Assembly (NCBI GenBank): GCA_900465685.1
Contig: UEGR01000013.1
Span: 62,001 to 126,000, forward strand
Reading direction: 5' to 3'
Origin: Hyphomicrobiales bacterium
Lineage (GTDB): Bacteria; Pseudomonadota; Alphaproteobacteria; Rhizobiales; Rhizobiaceae
DNA length: 64,000 bases
Shown here: one piece after another, positions 18,368 to 26,852 of the stretch
How positions within the stretch are numbered: position 1 is the first letter of the stretch
Layout of the letters: every line of letters starts with the position of its first letter
Program-made: the position numbers and the translations under genes
The notes under the pieces: generated by a model
Databases searched by the model: none
The model's input: the letters and a program-made list of their open reading frames with translations, nothing else
Told to the model about the DNA's origin: nothing

Positions 18368-19278
18368 CGTCAATTCTGCGCTTCTTTCGTTCGGACATAG
18401 GCTACGCTTATCTTCGTTCACCGGGTGCGATTTTTGCAACGGTGGTTCTGGTTCTGATACTGATCGCCGCCGTCGGCGCGCCGTTGCTGGCGCCCCAGGA
18501 CATTCTTGATCCGGCGCAGCTCGATCTGCTGTCAGCCAACACCCCACCGTGGAGCATCAACGAATTCTCCAACCAGTTCTATATTCTGGGTACGGACGAT
18601 CAGGGTCGCGATATCCTGTCTGCGACGCTCTATGGAACCCGTGTATCCTTGCTGGTTGGTCTGGCCGCAGTCCTGCTTTCGATGAGTATTGGCGTCACAT
18701 TAGGATTGATTTCCGGCTATTTCGGAGGACGCATCGATGCGATCATCATGCGCATTGCGGATGTGCAATTGTCTATCCCGGCGATCCTGATAGCACTGCT
18801 CATTTTTGGATTGACCCGCTCGCTTTTGCCGCCTGGTGCACGCGATACGATGGCCGTTTATGTTCTTATACTGGCAATCGGCTTTTCAGGTTGGGTTTCC
18901 TATGCGCGTACCGTGCGCGGGGCGGTGATGGTGGAAAAGCAGCGTGAGTATGTTCAGGCCGCGCTCATGATGGGGCTACCGACCCGCATCATTCTCGCCC
19001 GCCATATTCTGCCCAATGTGCGGCGCCCTATCATGGTAATTGCTACCATTTCTTTGGCGCTCGCCATTATAACCGAGGCAACATTGTCCTATCTCGGTGC
19101 CGGCTTGCCTGCTACCCAACCATCGCTCGGTACGCTCATTCGTAGCGGCCAGGATTTTCTTTTTGCCGGGGAATGGTGGATACTTCTATTCCCCGCGGTC
19201 ACGCTTCTGGCGCTCGCACTGGCGATCAACGTGCTTGGCGACTGGCTGCGCGACGCACTCAATCCAAGAGGGGTTTGA
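18364..19278 (+). CDS. Peptide-type ABC transporter permease, DppC-like
   Basis: A 304-residue permease with an N-terminal cytoplasmic stretch and first helix (AIFATVVLVLILIAAVGAP), the DppC-family segment HILGTDDQGRD in slightly altered form (ILGTDDQGRDILSATLYG), and the EAA loop REYVQAALMMG. The ATG at 18364 overlaps the previous stop. It pairs with the DppB-like protein in the inner membrane. Confidence 0.88.
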   Translation: MTSILRFFRSDIGYAYLRSPGAIFATVVLVLILIAAVGAPLLAPQDILDPAQLDLLSANTPPWSINEFSNQFYILGTDDQGRDILSATLYGTRVSLLVGLAAVLLSMSIGVTLGLISGYFGGRIDAIIMRIADVQLSIPAILIALLIFGLTRSLLPPGARDTMAVYVLILAIGFSGWVSYARTVRGAVMVEKQREYVQAALMMGLPTRIILARHILPNVRRPIMVIATISLALAIITEATLSYLGAGLPATQPSLGTLIRSGQDFLFAGEWWILLFPAVTLLALALAINVLGDWLRDALNPRGV

Positions 19279-19281
19279 GCG

Positions 19282-21003
19282 ATGGTATCTTCAAAGCCTC
19301 CCATTCTATCGATCCGTGATCTTTGTGTCGATTTTCCCAGCCGCCACTGCACGTTTAGCGCGGTACGCAATGTCAGCTTCGACATTGCCGCGGGTGAAAT
19401 TCTCGGCATAGTCGGTGAATCCGGTGCCGGAAAGTCGACTGTCGGGGCGGCCATTACCGGCCTGTTGCAGGCTCCAGGCTTCATCAGTGCAGGTGAAGTT
19501 CGACTTTCGGGCGACATCATTGATGCACGCAATATCAAAGCTATGCAGGCTTTGCGTGGCAAGCGCATCTCAACGATTTTTCAGGACCCGTTGACAAGTC
19601 TCAATCCACTATTCACCATCGAACGTCAGTTGGTCGATACGATCCGGACCCATCGTCCGATGTCGAAGGCGGATGCAAAGGCGGAGGCTATACGTCAGCT
19701 TGAAGTGGTCGGAATTCCCGAGCCTGCGCGACGCATAAAAAACTGGCCTCATGAATTTTCCGGTGGCATGCGCCAACGCGCCGTCATTGCACTTGCACTC
19801 TGCTCAGAACCTGAACTGATCATTGCGGATGAGCCTACCACAGCGCTCGATGTTTCCGTTCAGGCGCAGATATTGGAGTTGATCCGTAAGCTGGCTTTGG
19901 AGCGTGGCGTCGCCGTCATGCTCATCACCCATGACATGGGGGCCATCGCGCAGATCGCCGACCGGGTGGCTGTCATGCGCGCGGGAGAGATCGTTGAATT
20001 GAATGACACGCAAGCGGTTCTCGAAACGCCCCAGCACGAATATAGCCGTGCGTTGATCTCCGTCGTGCCTCGCGGCGATGTCAAACTTGATCGGTTTCCG
20101 GTCGCTGGTGCTCCAAAGAATATCGATATTGCCATGCAATGGTTGCTGCAAGGGAATACGGACAGCGTGTCATCGATCAATGATGCTTTGGTTGAGTTGC
20201 ACCACGTGGAACAGATCTACGGTGGCAAGAGCCTGTTCTTTGGCAAGGCATCAGGCGGCTTCAAGGCGCTGCATGACATCAATCTCGACATTCGACGGGG
20301 CGAGGTGATGGGGCTGGTCGGGGAGTCCGGATCGGGTAAGTCAACCATGGCGCGTATATTCGCAGGTCTGACACGCCCAAGTCATGGCCAGATCTTTTTC
20401 GGCGGTCAGGACGTCTTCGCTGCGCCTTTTCCGGTGCGTCAGCAGATCAGACGTGATACGCAAATGGTGTTCCAAGACCCCTATTCCTCACTTAACTCCC
20501 AGATGCGGGTTGGGGACATTATAGCCGAGCCGATGGTACATTACGGGCTTGCAACCAGTCCCCGTCAGGCCGAACCAATCATGCTGGAGCTATTGAATGC
20601 CGTGGGTCTTGATGCCACGGCCGCGCGCCGATATCCCCATGCGTTTTCCGGTGGCCAGCGGCAACGCATTTCCATTGCCCGAGCTTTGGCAAGCCGCCCG
20701 CGCTTTCTTATCTGCGACGAGCCCACTTCAGCGCTGGATGTGTCCATTCAGGCGCAGATACTGAACTTGTTGAAGGATTTGCAGCAAAAACTATCGCTGA
20801 CAATTCTTTTCATCAGCCATGACTTGCCGGTCGTTCGCCAGATTTGTGACCGTATTACGGTGCTGCAACAGGGCCGAATTTGTGAAATCAACGCCACGGA
20901 AGATCTGTTTGGTTCGCCGCAGCATGCTTACACGACCAATCTTCTTTCAATGATCCCAGATATGCGAAGGCGCACACATTGTCTGATGGGAGAAATGGCA
21001 TGA
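19282..21003 (+). CDS. Fused double ABC ATPase for peptide uptake (DppD-DppF)
   Basis: A 573-residue protein with two complete ATPase modules in one chain. The first Walker A is GESGAGKST near residue 47 and its signature is FSGGMRQR; the second Walker A is GESGSGKST near residue 352 with signature FSGGQRQR. Each module has its Walker B with DEPT. The fusion replaces the usual separate DppD and DppF subunits and energises the two permeases upstream, 3 bp away. Its stop overlaps the RpiR gene start as ATGA. Confidence 0.9.
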   Translation: MVSSKPPILSIRDLCVDFPSRHCTFSAVRNVSFDIAAGEILGIVGESGAGKSTVGAAITGLLQAPGFISAGEVRLSGDIIDARNIKAMQALRGKRISTIFQDPLTSLNPLFTIERQLVDTIRTHRPMSKADAKAEAIRQLEVVGIPEPARRIKNWPHEFSGGMRQRAVIALALCSEPELIIADEPTTALDVSVQAQILELIRKLALERGVAVMLITHDMGAIAQIADRVAVMRAGEIVELNDTQAVLETPQHEYSRALISVVPRGDVKLDRFPVAGAPKNIDIAMQWLLQGNTDSVSSINDALVELHHVEQIYGGKSLFFGKASGGFKALHDINLDIRRGEVMGLVGESGSGKSTMARIFAGLTRPSHGQIFFGGQDVFAAPFPVRQQIRRDTQMVFQDPYSSLNSQMRVGDIIAEPMVHYGLATSPRQAEPIMLELLNAVGLDATAARRYPHAFSGGQRQRISIARALASRPRFLICDEPTSALDVSIQAQILNLLKDLQQKLSLTILFISHDLPVVRQICDRITVLQQGRICEINATEDLFGSPQHAYTTNLLSMIPDMRRRTHCLMGEMA

Positions 21004-21869
21004 GTGTCAGGGATAGGTTGACCGATGGTGCTATCGATTTCACGCGGTCGGAACTGAAAATTATACGCGAACTACTGTCGAATTACCCAGCTTCGGGGCT
21101 CAACACAGTCGCACATCTGGCATCAGTTGCGGGGGTCAGTGATCCAACTGTTGTGCGACTTGTAAATAAACTGGGCTTCAGCGGTTATCCGGAATTTCAG
21201 GCCGCACTTGTTAGTGAAGTGCAGGAGCGTATGAGTTCTCCTCTTTCAATGATGGATACGCGCAAGCCTGCACCGGGGCAGAACAATTTCTATCAGCATT
21301 TTCTGGATGCAAGCATTCAGGCGCTGGGGACTGCCAAGTCGACCATGCCTGCGCATGATTTTGAAGCTGTCGTGGATGCGGCAGCTGATACCAGTATGCG
21401 CATTCACTGTTTGGGCGGCCGCTTTAGCGGCATGTTGGCCGGCATGTTGTGGGCCCATATGAAGCAACTGCGTTCCGATACACACTGGATCAACGGAGCG
21501 GAAGCAGATGAGGTCGATCGCCTGATTGATCTTGGACGTAAGGACACGCTCTTCGTTTATGATTATCGTCGATATCAAACTGGCACCATCCGATTTGCGC
21601 GACACGCCGCCGATCAAGGGGCGAAAATCATTCTATTCACCGATCGGTGGCTTTCTCCCATTGCCGAGTTTGCTGCGCTCACACTCACGGCGCCGGTTGA
21701 TACAGCTTCACCCTATGACACCATGGTGCCTGCCATGGCGCAGACTGAAGCGTTGATCGCTGCTCTCACTACGCGCTTTTCAGCCACATCGCTGAAACGC
21801 ATCCAGCGGCTGGAAGAACTACGCCGCAGCTATGCAATTACCGAAGACGCGCTCAAACCAAGCAAGTGA
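21000..21869 (+). CDS. RpiR-family (MurR/RpiR) transcriptional regulator
   Basis: A 289-residue regulator with an N-terminal HTH_6 domain (about 1-75, VSDPTVVRLVNKLGFSGYPEFQ) and a C-terminal SIS-type domain (about 120-260). SIS domains in this family bind phosphosugars or related ligands. The ATG at 21000 overlaps the ATPase stop; a TTG 21 bases upstream is less likely. Being embedded in the operon it probably controls it, in response to the imported compound. It is unusual for a peptide operon to carry an RpiR regulator. Confidence 0.82.
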   Translation: MSVRDRLTDGAIDFTRSELKIIRELLSNYPASGLNTVAHLASVAGVSDPTVVRLVNKLGFSGYPEFQAALVSEVQERMSSPLSMMDTRKPAPGQNNFYQHFLDASIQALGTAKSTMPAHDFEAVVDAAADTSMRIHCLGGRFSGMLAGMLWAHMKQLRSDTHWINGAEADEVDRLIDLGRKDTLFVYDYRRYQTGTIRFARHAADQGAKIILFTDRWLSPIAEFAALTLTAPVDTASPYDTMVPAMAQTEALIAALTTRFSATSLKRIQRLEELRRSYAITEDALKPSK

Positions 21870-21905
21870 GCGCATTCGACAGACTGATCTCATGAGGAGA
21901 AGACG

Positions 21906-22565
21906 ATGGCTTCCATCGAAGTAAAATTCGGCAGTGATCTTTTGCGCCGTGAAAGCGCTTATGAGCGGGACATGACCTCTCTGCTGCTGGTGGATATGCA
22001 GCGCATCTGGTGCGAGCCCAATCTCGATCCGACGCACCCGCAGGATGCTGACAGCTACTATCATCGCCGCCTGCGCGATTTGGTGGTACCCAATCAAAAG
22101 CGCATTCTCGATGCGGCGCGCGCTGCCAACTGCAATGTCCTCCACACGATCATCCAGAGCCTAACAAATGATGGTCGTGATCGTTCGCTCGATCATAAAC
22201 TGTCTGACATGCATGTGCCAAAAGACGCGCCTGAGGGGGCAGTGATCGACGCACTGAAGCCGATTGATAACGAGATCGTTCTACCCAAAACCTCTTCCGG
22301 GGTCTTCAATTCGACCAATATCGATTACGTACTGCGCAATCTCAACACCCGCTACCTTATCATTGCCGGCGTTGTCACCGATCAATGCGTCGACATGGCG
22401 GTGCGTGACGCTTCCGACCGGGGCTATCTCGTCACGGTCGTGCATGATGCCTGCGCTACCTACACGCAGGAACGTCACGAAGCCGCACTCAACGCTTATG
22501 CTGGCTATTGCTGGATCACCGATACTGAGACCGTTCTCGCGCGGCTCAATGCACTCAAGGTCTGA
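21906..22565 (+). CDS. Isochorismatase-family cysteine hydrolase
   Basis: A 219-residue hydrolase with the family triad D30 (LLLVDMQ), K128 (LPKTSSGVF) and C161 (VVTDQCVDMAVRDA), preceded by the cis-peptide region GVVTD. Members hydrolyse amides or carbamoyl groups such as N-carbamoylsarcosine, ureidoacrylate, biuret or nicotinamide. GAGGAGAAG precedes the ATG. Located between the RpiR regulator and a glutamine synthetase homologue, it probably removes an amide or carbamoyl group from the imported nitrogen compound. Confidence 0.83.
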   Translation: MASIEVKFGSDLLRRESAYERDMTSLLLVDMQRIWCEPNLDPTHPQDADSYYHRRLRDLVVPNQKRILDAARAANCNVLHTIIQSLTNDGRDRSLDHKLSDMHVPKDAPEGAVIDALKPIDNEIVLPKTSSGVFNSTNIDYVLRNLNTRYLIIAGVVTDQCVDMAVRDASDRGYLVTVVHDACATYTQERHEAALNAYAGYCWITDTETVLARLNALKV

Positions 22566-22586
22566 CATCGAATTCTGGGAAAAAAG

Positions 22587-23927
22587 ATGGATAATCGCAC
22601 GAAAGCCGATGCGAGCCTCATGGAGCTTGCTACCATCGTCACGACTGATCTTTGTGGCATTACACGTGGACGCAGCTTTGCAGTGAGCGAACTCGACAGT
22701 TATTTGCGCAAGGGTGTGGGCTGGGTGCCAGCTAACCTGGCATTGACACCATTCGACGAAATTGCGGGAGACAATCCCTGGGGCTCGAAAGGAGACCTGC
22801 GTCTGATGCCGGATGCAGAGAGCCGCGTCCGTGTTTCTTGCCTTCCAGACGAAACACCGCTGCATTTTTACCATGCCGATATTACGCATCTCGACGGTTC
22901 ACCGTGGGATTGTTGCGTGCGTACTTTCCTCAAGGAGACGATTGAGGCGTACGAACGTGAAGTCGGCCTTCGTGTTGTGAGCGCGGTTGAACAGGAATTT
23001 CAGATCATCGGTGCAGATTGGCCAGATGCGCCAGCATTTGGTTTGCGTGCGCAACGTCGCACCGGCACGTTTCCTTCCCTGTTGATGCGCGCACTGGAAG
23101 AGGCTGGTGCTGAACCGGAAATGTTCCTGCCAGAATATGGCAAGGATCAATTCGAAATCACATGCCGACCCGCGCCCGTTCTTGTTGCGGCGGATCGTGG
23201 GGCCACAATTCGTGCCGTGACTCGGGAAGTTGCGGCCAGTTTCGGCTGGCATGCTAGTTTTGCTCCGAAAATTTCGGCAGATGGGGTCGGCAATGGTGTC
23301 CATCTCCATGTCAGCTTCACCGATCTTGATGGCAATCCCGTAACCTTTGATCCTGATCGCCCCGGCAGGCTTTCAAAAATAGCCGGATCTTTTGCTGCTG
23401 GCGTTATCAAGCATCTACCCGCACTCGTGGCCTTTACGGCACCGTCCGTATTGTCTTATCTGCGGCTTGTGCCGCATCATTGGAGTGCGGCTTACACCTG
23501 CCTCGGCGAAAAGAACCGAGAGGCGACGCTGCGGATTTGTCCGACCCTCGATCTACCGGGAAGCAATCCGGCACGGCAGTTCAATATGGAGTTTCGAGCC
23601 GCAGACGGATGCGCGAGTCCGCATCTGTCACTCGCGGTTCTGTTACGGGCAGGCCTTGAGGGTATCCGCGCCGAGCTTGAACAGCCACCGCTCACCAATT
23701 CCGACCCGGCCGATATGACCGATGCGGAACGCGAGCGACTAGGCATCCGGAGGCTTCCTGCCAGCCTTGAAGAGGCGCTCGAGGCACTTCAACAGGACAC
23801 GACCGTAACGGGTTGGTTCTCAAAAGATTTCATTGATTGTTACCTGGCAATGAAACGGAAAGAGATCAGCATCGTTTCCGGGCATACGCCTGATGAACTT
23901 TGTAGCCGCTATGCAGCTGTCTATTGA
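22587..23927 (+). CDS. Glutamine synthetase family protein (PuuA-like)
   Basis: A 446-residue glutamine synthetase homologue with the beta-grasp N-terminal region and the catalytic domain: VEQEFQI (E135, E137) for metal binding, NGVHLHVSF, and NREATLRIC near 310. Catabolic members of this group make gamma-glutamyl amides of amines (as PuuA does with putrescine) rather than glutamine. Its place in a nitrogen-compound operon beside amidohydrolases supports such a role. The true amine substrate is unknown. It lies 21 bp after the hydrolase gene. Confidence 0.82.
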   Translation: MDNRTKADASLMELATIVTTDLCGITRGRSFAVSELDSYLRKGVGWVPANLALTPFDEIAGDNPWGSKGDLRLMPDAESRVRVSCLPDETPLHFYHADITHLDGSPWDCCVRTFLKETIEAYEREVGLRVVSAVEQEFQIIGADWPDAPAFGLRAQRRTGTFPSLLMRALEEAGAEPEMFLPEYGKDQFEITCRPAPVLVAADRGATIRAVTREVAASFGWHASFAPKISADGVGNGVHLHVSFTDLDGNPVTFDPDRPGRLSKIAGSFAAGVIKHLPALVAFTAPSVLSYLRLVPHHWSAAYTCLGEKNREATLRICPTLDLPGSNPARQFNMEFRAADGCASPHLSLAVLLRAGLEGIRAELEQPPLTNSDPADMTDAERERLGIRRLPASLEEALEALQQDTTVTGWFSKDFIDCYLAMKRKEISIVSGHTPDELCSRYAAVY

Positions 23928-23940
23928 TGCGGGACAAGCT

Positions 23941-24747
23941 ATGAAAGACGAAACGAGATTTTCGGCTATGGCGGCGCGTCATGACCCAGCCAAACCGTTA
24001 CTGGCGATAGACGAGCCGCCGCCATATGCAGTTTTCAACCCCGATGGGGCATCGCCTTTTTTGCTTCTGTGTGAACATGCGTCCAATCGCATACCACGCG
24101 CGCTTGGCGATCTGGGTGTGTCATATGAGGAAAGGCAACGACACATCGCATGGGATATCGGCGTGAGCGCGCTGTCCCAGCAGCTGAGTGCCGCACTTGA
24201 TGCGCCGCTGTTTATGACGAATTACTCGCGTCTGGTCATAGACTGCAATCGTCCGCTACATGTGGCCTCCGCCATCCCCGAAATCAGCGAGGCTACGCCT
24301 GTCCCTGGAAACCGTGGGCTAAGTGAGGTTGAGCGCCAGCAACGGATCGACACTTTGTTTCGTCCTTTTGCCGATGCCGTCAGGCGCAGGCTGGATTGGC
24401 GGACAAAACAGAGCCAACCCACAATTATCGTCGGTGTGCATAGTTTTACACCCGTTTATAGCGGAACGGTAAGGCCATGGCATGCAGGCGTTCTATATGG
24501 GGAAGCTAAAGTCTTTGGCCGTGCTTTGATCGCTGCCTTGGAGAAGGAAACCGGTTTGATGATTGGAGATAATGAACCGTATAATATCCATCCAGACGAA
24601 GATTACACAGTACCGACCCATGCTGATAGCAGAGGGTTCCCCGGCGTTTTAATCGAAGTCCGTCACGACCTCTTAAAAACTCATGACGATGTTGCTCAAT
24701 GGGGAAGATGGCTGACCGCAGCCTTGCTGACTGCTGCATCTGCGTGA
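23941..24747 (+). CDS. N-formylglutamate amidohydrolase family protein
   Basis: A 268-residue protein of the N-formylglutamate amidohydrolase family. Visible motifs are LLLCEHASNRIP, SRLVIDCNRP, VGVHSFTP and VLIEVRHDLL, which carry the zinc and catalytic residues. It would release formate or another acyl group from an N-acyl amino acid. I prefer ATG 23941, 13 bp past the glutamine synthetase stop; the frame is open back to 23893, overlapping that gene. It ends the operon. With the M20 enzyme and the isochorismatase-type hydrolase, three different amide hydrolases serve one importer. Confidence 0.8.
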   Translation: MKDETRFSAMAARHDPAKPLLAIDEPPPYAVFNPDGASPFLLLCEHASNRIPRALGDLGVSYEERQRHIAWDIGVSALSQQLSAALDAPLFMTNYSRLVIDCNRPLHVASAIPEISEATPVPGNRGLSEVERQQRIDTLFRPFADAVRRRLDWRTKQSQPTIIVGVHSFTPVYSGTVRPWHAGVLYGEAKVFGRALIAALEKETGLMIGDNEPYNIHPDEDYTVPTHADSRGFPGVLIEVRHDLLKTHDDVAQWGRWLTAALLTAASA

Positions 24748-24952
24748 CGAATCTTGAGGCGGGGAAAACTTCTTTTATTCACCGTCTCACCGGAAGCTGG
24801 GTGTAATGGCACAATGCTATTCAGTCTGAAACGAGATGCATACCGCGCCCGGCAAGCAAGGCCACAACGCCGCGCTGGCTAAACGAAACTGATAATCGAG
24901 CCACAACGCATGTTCGATCTACAGTAGGGGTTAAAGCGACGCTAATCTGGCC

Positions 24953-25783
24953 CTAGCGAATGAACTTCGACATGGAGATCGACGTCGCGGCAACCTGAAC
25001 GTGATGTGCCAATTCGGCTTCGACGCGTTCGAGCGACCATCTTGTGGTCGGCGCGGCGATATTGACGGCTGCAACGGCGCGGCCACGTTCGTCGGTTACA
25101 GCGGCGGCAACCGAAATATCGCCGAGAACCGTTTCATTGGCAACGATGGCATAGCCCTTTTCGGCCGCCTCCTGAATACGGGCTTTCAAGCGGCCCTTGT
25201 CCGTTACCGTATAAGGCGTCAGCGACTTCAATACGGAGCGTTCGAAGACTTCTTCCTGCTCTTCCGGCGAGCGGTGGGACAGGATGACGGTTCCCGATGC
25301 CGTGAAAAGGGCGGGTAGGCGACTGCCGACCATAATGTCGACATTGACGAGGTGCTGGCCTGGAAAGCGACCGACATAAACGATTTCCGTCCCGTCCAGT
25401 TCCTGAAGGTTGGCGGTTTCACCGACCGTTCGGCTGATCTCCAGCAGATAGGGGGCTGCCTTGTGCAGGACTTCATGGGCGGAGAGGTAATTATAGGCGA
25501 ACTGGAGAACCTTGGAGGTCAGGGCGTAGTTACGCGTATTGTGGACACGGCGCAGAAAGCCAAGGGTCTCCAGTGTGTGAACCAGACGCTGCGCTGCGCT
25601 GCGATCCAGCCCGGCCAGTTTCGCGATTTCCGAAAGCGGCATCTGCCGCTGCGGCCCGTCGAAGGCGTGCAGAATCTGAAATGTCTTTTCGGTCGATCCA
25701 ACGAACAGGGACGAGCGCTTGGGATCGGCTTCCTCGCGGCCTGTCTCTCCCGACTTTTTCCCTGTATCTGCCTGCATCGACAT
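24953..25783 (-). CDS. IclR-family transcriptional regulator
   Basis: A 276-residue IclR regulator: winged helix at about 25-90 (LSEIAKLAGLDRSAAQRLVHTLETLG) and the C-terminal effector domain to about 270. The N-terminal 25 residues are polar and probably disordered. It is the last gene of the minus-strand group that includes the DapA-like enzyme and the ABC importer, 112 bp after it, and probably regulates that group. The 205 bp between it and the converging formylglutamate hydrolase hold no clear terminator. Confidence 0.85.
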   Translation of the reverse strand: MSMQADTGKKSGETGREEADPKRSSLFVGSTEKTFQILHAFDGPQRQMPLSEIAKLAGLDRSAAQRLVHTLETLGFLRRVHNTRNYALTSKVLQFAYNYLSAHEVLHKAAPYLLEISRTVGETANLQELDGTEIVYVGRFPGQHLVNVDIMVGSRLPALFTASGTVILSHRSPEEQEEVFERSVLKSLTPYTVTDKGRLKARIQEAAEKGYAIVANETVLGDISVAAAVTDERGRAVAAVNIAAPTTRWSLERVEAELAHHVQVAATSISMSKFIR

Positions 25784-25895
25784 ATCGGTTCTTTCATTTT
25801 CTATTTGCTGCGAAAGCGCAGGACCGGTCGGCCCCGCGCTCGAAAGGTCGGGTTGCTAAACCCGACCTCATCTCTGTATTTGCCTAACTAATTGC

Positions 25896-26819
25896 TCAAG
25901 AAGCAAGATCGACAGGCGATCTTTCGTACTTGTCCAGAAGACGTGCATATTCCTTCTTGAGCGCTTCGCTCAATTCGGGCTTCGGCTGGCGCAACGGCGC
26001 AAGCATGGTCGGCGCGTTGACATTGATCAGATCCATAACGGATTTCATCGGGCCCGGATTGGTTTCCGCGAATGCGTGGTTCATCAACGGGATCAGATCG
26101 CGGTGCAATGCCAGCGCTTCGGCGGTTTTGCCTTCACTTGCCAGGTCGAACATCTTGCGCCAGACGCGCGGCAGAAGATTTGCAGTCACGACGATACCGC
26201 CCGTCGCACCGGCTGCAACATGCAGCGGGAACAGGTGATCTTCGCCGCTGAGTACTGCGAAGGACGAAGCGTCAACGCCTGCCACCACACGCAGATAGTG
26301 ATACATGTCGGTATTGCAGGCCTTCATGCCTATGATGCGTTCATGGCGAGACAGCTCGTGTGTGATTTCCGGATCGATGGCGATACGCGTGCGATACGGA
26401 ATTTCGTAGAGCAGGATCGGCAATGGCGACTCGTCTGCATAGCGCAGGAAATAGTCGCGGATGCCAGCCTGTGTCGGGTTGGTATAGTAAGGCGTGATAA
26501 CCAGCAGAGCATCTGCACCGGCCGCTGCGAAGTCCTTGGCGGAAGCAATGGCGTCATGATAGCCAGGGTCGAGCACGCCCGCGACGACCGGGCCCTTACC
26601 TTCCATGGCCTTGGCCGAAAGCTCGACAAAGCGGTTGCGTTCGCCACGCGAAAGCGCGCCGTACTCACCTGTACCGCCGAGCGGGACAACGCCGTCAACA
26701 CCTTGCTGGTCGAGCCAGGCAAAAAGCGCTTCGGTGGCCTTCAGGTCGATCGTGTCGTCGCTTTGAACCGGCGTGACGAGGGCAGGCAAAATGCCGCGAA
26801 GGCTGGAAGAATTGATCAT
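25896..26819 (-). CDS. DapA-family class I aldolase/lyase
   Basis: A 307-residue DHDPS/N-acetylneuraminate-lyase family protein. The Schiff-base lysine is K166 (IIGMKACNTD), the catalytic tyrosine is Y138 (LLYEIPYRT) and the pyruvate-binding loop is GGTGEYG (48-54). I start at ATG 26819, which has AAAGGA 8 bases upstream; that ribosome site lies inside a short upstream extension. The genome's lysine-pathway DapA is normally not in a transport operon, so this is more likely a catabolic lyase or dehydratase on a 2-keto-3-deoxy acid or similar compound. Binding site changes (EIPYRT for NIPGRT-type) agree. Confidence 0.82.
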   Translation of the reverse strand: MINSSSLRGILPALVTPVQSDDTIDLKATEALFAWLDQQGVDGVVPLGGTGEYGALSRGERNRFVELSAKAMEGKGPVVAGVLDPGYHDAIASAKDFAAAGADALLVITPYYTNPTQAGIRDYFLRYADESPLPILLYEIPYRTRIAIDPEITHELSRHERIIGMKACNTDMYHYLRVVAGVDASSFAVLSGEDHLFPLHVAAGATGGIVVTANLLPRVWRKMFDLASEGKTAEALALHRDLIPLMNHAFAETNPGPMKSVMDLINVNAPTMLAPLRQPKPELSEALKKEYARLLDKYERSPVDLAS

Positions 26820-26852
26820 GGATAGTCCTTTCATGCGTATTCAGTAATTGGT

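Noticed and set aside
25896-26819. Calling the DapA-like enzyme the lysine biosynthetic DapA.
   Set aside because: It sits in a transporter/oxidase operon with an IclR regulator and its active-site loop (EIPYRT) departs from the usual pattern.
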